Assembly: GCA_038182865.1 (NCBI GenBank)
Contig: CP116226.1
Coordinates: 1-64,000 of the forward strand
Direction of reading: 5' to 3'
Length of the DNA stretch: 64,000 nucleotides
Source: Microbacterium enclense
Lineage (GTDB): Bacteria; Actinomycetota; Actinomycetes; Actinomycetales; Microbacteriaceae
Part shown: positions 60,893 through 64,000 of the stretch, piece after piece
How the letters are laid out: every line of letters begins with the position of its first letter
Numbering within the stretch: position 1 is the first letter of the stretch
Made by a program: the position numbers and the translations under genes
The notes under the pieces: generated by a model
The model's input: the letters and a program-made list of their open reading frames with translations, nothing else
The model's database searches: none
Told to the model about the DNA's origin: nothing

Positions 60893-60898
60893 CGGCGC

Positions 60899-61957
60899 AT
60901 GATCCCCGGCATCGTTCCCCCGTTCCTGCTCGATCGACTCGCCTCCACCGACGATCCGCGTCTGGCGCGTGCCGCCGCCGCCGCGCGGAAGACGCTGGCG
61001 ATGCCGCGTCCCCCGCGCCCCACCCGCACCCGGCTGCGCCTGTCGATCGACGGAGACGCGCTCGTCGCCGAGGCCGTGCCTGCTCCCGACCGCATCATCT
61101 CCGACGCGCAGAACTCCGAGAACCTGCCCGGGCGACGCGTGCGCAGCGAAGACGAGCCGCCCACGGGCGACGATGCCGTCGACGAGGCCTACGACGGGCT
61201 CGGCGCCACCTACGACTTCTTCTGGGATGCGTTCTCGCGCGACGGCATCGACGCGACCGGCGGATCCCTGCTCGCGACCGTGCACTACGGCGACGATTAC
61301 GACAACGCGTTCTGGAACGGGGAGCGCATGGTCTTCGGCGACGGCGACGGCGTCGTGTTCGTGGGGTTCACGCGCTCGCTCAGCGTCATCGCGCACGAGC
61401 TCGGCCACGGGGTGACCGAGGCCGCCGGGGGCCTCGAGTACCAGGGACAGTCGGGCGCGCTGAACGAATCGCTGTCCGACGTGTTCGGTGCTCTCGCCGA
61501 GCAGCACCACCTCGGCCAGCGCGCCGACGAGGCATCGTGGCTGATCGGCGCGGGCATCTTCGCCGATGACGTGCAGGGCGACGCACTGCGGTCGATGAAG
61601 GCCCCGGGCACCGCGTACGACGACGACGTTCTCGGGAAAGACCCGCAGCCGGGACACATGCGTGACTACGTCGTCACCGATGACGACAGCGGGGGCGTGC
61701 ACATCAACTCCGGAATCCCGAACCGCGCCTTCTTCCTCGCCGCGACGGAGCTCGGCGGCTACGCCTGGGAGCGGGCCGGACTCATCTGGTATCGCACGAT
61801 CACCGCGGGCACGCTCTCGCCCACGGCCGACTTCCCCGCGTTCGCCCGTGCCACCCTCGTCGCCGCGGCCAGCGAGTACGGTGAGGAGTCGGAGGAGGTC
61901 GCCGCCGTCCGCGCCGCGTGGGCCGGGGTCGGCGTCGAGGAGGATGCCGCAGCCTGA
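60899..61957 (+). CDS. Protealysin-like M4 metallopeptidase
   Basis: The 352-residue zinc protease has HELGH at 166-170, the third ligand Glu190 in NESLSDVFGAL and the C-terminal GGVHINSGIPNRAF with the catalytic His. There is no signal peptide. The N-terminus VPPFLLDRLA matches the short propeptide motif of protealysin, so the enzyme is probably cytoplasmic or released by another route and inhibited until processed. It overlaps the inhibitor gene by 14 bases. Confidence 0.92.
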   Translation: MIPGIVPPFLLDRLASTDDPRLARAAAAARKTLAMPRPPRPTRTRLRLSIDGDALVAEAVPAPDRIISDAQNSENLPGRRVRSEDEPPTGDDAVDEAYDGLGATYDFFWDAFSRDGIDATGGSLLATVHYGDDYDNAFWNGERMVFGDGDGVVFVGFTRSLSVIAHELGHGVTEAAGGLEYQGQSGALNESLSDVFGALAEQHHLGQRADEASWLIGAGIFADDVQGDALRSMKAPGTAYDDDVLGKDPQPGHMRDYVVTDDDSGGVHINSGIPNRAFFLAATELGGYAWERAGLIWYRTITAGTLSPTADFPAFARATLVAAASEYGEESEEVAAVRAAWAGVGVEEDAAA

Positions 61958-62270
61958 GACCGCGAACGACGAGCGCTTCGCGATCGTCGTCGTGCGCTCG
62001 GGCGGCATCGCCGGGCTGTCGAAGCAGTGGCGGGCCGAACCCGATCCCGAACGGGCCCCGCACTGGCGGGAGCTCGTCGACAGCTGCCCCTGGGACGCTC
62101 CCCTCGCACCGGCGTCCGGCGCCGACCGTTACCACTGGCGCATCGAGGTGCGGCGAGGCGACGCCGCGGTTCGCCAGGCCCGCTTGACGGACGGTCAGAT
62201 CGCGGGCCCGTGGCGCACGCTCGTCGACGAGGTGCGCCAGGCCGCGTCGCCGGGGTCCCGCGCGCGCTGA
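61944..62270 (+). CDS. Emfourin-like inhibitor of the M4 peptidase
   Basis: The 108-residue protein matches the protealysin-inhibitor pattern: IVVVRSGGIAGLSKQWRAEP, WRELVDSCPWDAP, GADRYHWRIEV and GPWRTLVDEVRQA. Emfourin of Serratia binds and inhibits its genomic neighbour protealysin, and the same two-gene order is seen here. The start overlaps the protease gene, with GAGGAGG touching it, so synthesis is coupled and the enzyme and its inhibitor are made together. Confidence 0.85.
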   Translation: MPQPETANDERFAIVVVRSGGIAGLSKQWRAEPDPERAPHWRELVDSCPWDAPLAPASGADRYHWRIEVRRGDAAVRQARLTDGQIAGPWRTLVDEVRQAASPGSRAR

Positions 62271-62333
62271 GACGATGCCGGGTTCTGCACCTCCGCCGAG
62301 CGGGCAAAAGGGGACAGAGCCCCACGGCGACAC

Positions 62334-62392
62334 CGGCTGCAGCATCCGGGCGCCGCATTTTCGGGGTTCGGCCTGGTGGGGCGCTGCAGCCG
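62334..62392. repeat. Palindromic intergenic element with CGGCTGCAGC arms
   Basis: Perfect ten-base arms CGGCTGCAGC (62334-62343) and GCTGCAGCCG (62383-62392) flank 39 bases that contain further GCGCC/GGCGC pairing. It lies between the convergent inhibitor and WYL genes and could be a terminator or a small palindromic repeat. Confidence 0.6.
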
Positions 62393-62399
62393 ATTTCCT

Positions 62400-63104
62400 T
62401 CACCGCGCCGAGCCCACACCACTCACCGATTGCGACGTCCGGGGTGGCTCCCCCACCTCCGCGATCGTGTGGCCGCTGCATGTGCCGGCGAGGAGCGAGG
62501 CCCGTTCGATCCGCGTCAGGTCGAACCATCGCATGCCATCGCGCAGGCGGCACCACCCGATGAGGAACCATCGACCTCCTCTGGACGCGAACAGCACAGG
62601 TTCGACATCGCGAGTGGTCGTCTGACCCACAGCGGACGTGTACCTCAGCCGGACAACCCGTTGGTCTGCCAGTGCCTCCTCGAGCGCCGACCGCACCGCG
62701 CGCGACGCGGACGCGGGAGCATCGACCCACACGCGCCCGGCGAGCTCTTCCGCCCGCGCCCGTGTACGGGGATCGACGACATCGAGGATCTTCGCCACCC
62801 CCGCGCGCGCCAGATCGTTGTACGGCGCGTCGGGATTCGCGGCGACCGCCGCCAGGAGGGCGACCGCCTGCGCGGGTGACAGGGTGACCGGCGGGAGAGA
62901 CGAGCCCACCGCGAGTCCGTACCCGCCGCCCGGACCGGGACGCGACCAGACCGGCGCGCCGCTGCGCTCGAGCGCTGCGAGATCGCGCTTCACCGTCCGA
63001 ACCGAGACGGAGAACTCGCGCGCCATCTTCTCGGCCGAACACCCGCGAGCGCCGTGACGACGCAGCATCTCCGTCAAGGCGTGCAGTCGCTCCGCGCGCT
63101 TCAT
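62400..63104 (-). CDS. WYL-domain HTH transcriptional regulator (YafY-like)
   Basis: The 234-residue regulator has an N-terminal winged helix (AEKMAREFSVSVRTVKRDLA) and a WYL domain (RVVRLRYTSAVGQTTTRDVE ... RWFLIGWCRLRDGMRWF) that usually senses a nucleotide or small ligand. The start ATG is at 63104. It is divergent from the hydrolase gene and probably regulates it through the TGACA repeats between them. Confidence 0.92.
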   Translation of the reverse strand: MKRAERLHALTEMLRRHGARGCSAEKMAREFSVSVRTVKRDLAALERSGAPVWSRPGPGGGYGLAVGSSLPPVTLSPAQAVALLAAVAANPDAPYNDLARAGVAKILDVVDPRTRARAEELAGRVWVDAPASASRAVRSALEEALADQRVVRLRYTSAVGQTTTRDVEPVLFASRGGRWFLIGWCRLRDGMRWFDLTRIERASLLAGTCSGHTIAEVGEPPRTSQSVSGVGSAR

Positions 63105-63126
63105 CGGCCGCCCCCTCGAACATTCA

Positions 63127-63143
63127 TGACAGAAATAGTGACA
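63127..63143. promoter_or_regulatory. TGACA direct repeats between the WYL gene and the hydrolase
   Basis: TGACA at 63127-63131 and 63139-63143 are spaced by seven bases, about one helical turn, in the divergent intergenic region. It is a candidate operator for the WYL regulator. Confidence 0.4.
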
Positions 63144-63177
63144 TACCGCCGCCCGGACCCCCCTCGAAGCTGTGTTC

Positions 63178-63894
63178 ATGAACACCACCACCGGAACCTC
63201 GCCCCTCGTCCTCCTCGCCGGCCATTGGCTCGGTGCCTGGGCCTGGGACGATGTCGTCGCCCATCTCCCCTCCACGCGTTCCGTGGCCCTGACGCTGCCG
63301 GGTCTCGACCCCGATGATCGCGACCGCACGAGCAGGACAATCTACGACCAGGCCGACGCCATCGTCGATCTCCTCGAGAGCCTCGACGCGCCGGCTGTCC
63401 TCGTCGCGCACAGCGGCGCCAACGCTCCCGTCAGCGTCACGCTGGATCGGCATCCCGAGCTCGTCCACCGGGTCGTCTGGGTCGACTCGGGCCCCTGGAA
63501 CGGAAAGGCGTTCGCGCCCGACCTTCCGGCACAAGTAAGGGACCTGCCTCTCCCGCCGTTCGAGGCCCTCGCGCAGCAGGCGAGCCTCGAGGGGCTGACC
63601 ACCGAACAGCTCGAGCGGTTCCGCGACCGCGCCGTCACCGAACCGGCCCCGGTCCTCCGCCAGGCCGTGAATCTGAGCAACGAGGCCCGACACCACGTCC
63701 CGACGACCCTCGTGTGTTGTTCGCTCCCGAGCGCCCAGGTGCATGAACTCGCGGGAACGGGCCATCCGATGTTCGCCGACGTCGCCCGGCTCACGCGCAC
63801 GGAGTCGGTGGATCTCCCCACCGGGCACTGGCCGATGTGGTCCCGCCCGCGCGACCTCGCCGAGGTGCTCCTCGCGGCCGCACGCCAAGACTGA
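63178..63894 (+). CDS. Alpha/beta hydrolase
   Basis: The 238-residue protein has an oxyanion region LLAGHWLGAWAWDDVV, nucleophile elbow VAHSGANAP and the catalytic His in PTGHWPMWSRP. The loop AHSGA replaces the usual GxSxG first glycine with Ala. The substrate is unknown. I use ATG 63178; a GTG two codons upstream is possible. It is divergent from the WYL regulator. Confidence 0.88.
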   Translation: MNTTTGTSPLVLLAGHWLGAWAWDDVVAHLPSTRSVALTLPGLDPDDRDRTSRTIYDQADAIVDLLESLDAPAVLVAHSGANAPVSVTLDRHPELVHRVVWVDSGPWNGKAFAPDLPAQVRDLPLPPFEALAQQASLEGLTTEQLERFRDRAVTEPAPVLRQAVNLSNEARHHVPTTLVCCSLPSAQVHELAGTGHPMFADVARLTRTESVDLPTGHWPMWSRPRDLAEVLLAAARQD

Positions 63895-63897
63895 GAA

Positions 63898-63987
63898 GCG
63901 GGCGAAACTCCTGAGACACCGGACCTCGACCATCGCGCGGGGGAAGAACAGGCATCCGGCGGCCGACAACTCAGGAGTTTCGCCCGC
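63898..63987. repeat. ~85-bp palindromic element, copy 3 (perfect 18-bp arms)
   Basis: Arms GCGGGCGAAACTCCTGAG (63898-63915) and CTCAGGAGTTTCGCCCGC (63970-63987) are a perfect inverted repeat. Between the shared cores (GGG...CCC, 63900-63985) it is 86 bp. The centre is unrelated to copies 1 and 2. It lies just after the hydrolase gene at the window edge. Confidence 0.9.
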
Positions 63988-64000
63988 CTCACGCGGCATC

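Overview
The window is high-GC actinobacterial DNA that I place in Microbacteriaceae, most likely Microbacterium. The reasons are the gene order argS-lysA-hom-thrC-thrB-rho-prfA / prmC-sua5-wecA-atpI-like-atpBEFHAG, a DUF7882-type protein otherwise typical of that family, many GTG starts with 4-bp GTGA/ATGA overlaps, and a guanidine-III riboswitch. It looks like ordinary chromosome. I see no prophage, insertion sequence, CRISPR array or plasmid function.

Region by region. 1-8192 (minus strand): translation and envelope genes (prmC, sua5, wecA-like, AtpI-like) run into the F1Fo ATP synthase operon, which leaves the window inside atpG; atpG appears frameshifted. 8291-11440 (plus): cysK-cysE and an amidase, followed by two copies of an ~85-bp palindromic element. 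11753-25133 (minus): prfA, rho, the threonine/lysine genes (thrB, thrC, hom, lysA), a DUF2993 lipid-binding protein, argS, a transglutaminase-like protein, a lipoprotein and a PknB-like kinase. 25170-34771: small and membrane proteins, one tRNA-Arg(CCG), an MprF-like lysyl-phosphatidylglycerol synthase preceded by a tandem hairpin array, rtcB behind a leader holding a 21-codon ORF and a terminator, and a MarR gene divergent from a DUF7882 operon.

34858-45166: a four-gene operon (SRPBCC, FAD oxidoreductase, Nei2 glycosylase, spore-photoproduct-lyase-like radical SAM enzyme), a GAF histidine kinase, a PIG-V-like mannosyltransferase, a guanidine exporter under a guanidine-III riboswitch, a CPBP protein, TrmB and DUF3097. 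45290-52363: a TPM-domain protein, PspA, an arginase-family enzyme, a standalone SIP-domain protein behind a predicted IdeR/DtxR iron box, a tyrosine phosphatase, an AhpD-like protein and a hydrolase. 52505-57447: a complete five-gene dipeptide/oligopeptide-type ABC importer. 57572-63894: HxlR regulator divergent from an MFS exporter and a PLP decarboxylase, a protealysin-like M4 peptidase with an emfourin-like inhibitor gene, a WYL regulator divergent from a hydrolase, and a third copy of the palindromic element at the window edge.

The features least explained by ordinary annotation are: the palindromic GGGCGAAACTCCTGA element family; the GAGA-loop hairpin array before the MprF-like gene; the nested GCATAAACGC palindrome; the rtcB leader; a recurring GGATGCC/GGCATCC heptamer that often forms hairpins; and the apparent atpG frameshift. 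All coordinates, motif counts and family calls come from reading the sequence without database searches.
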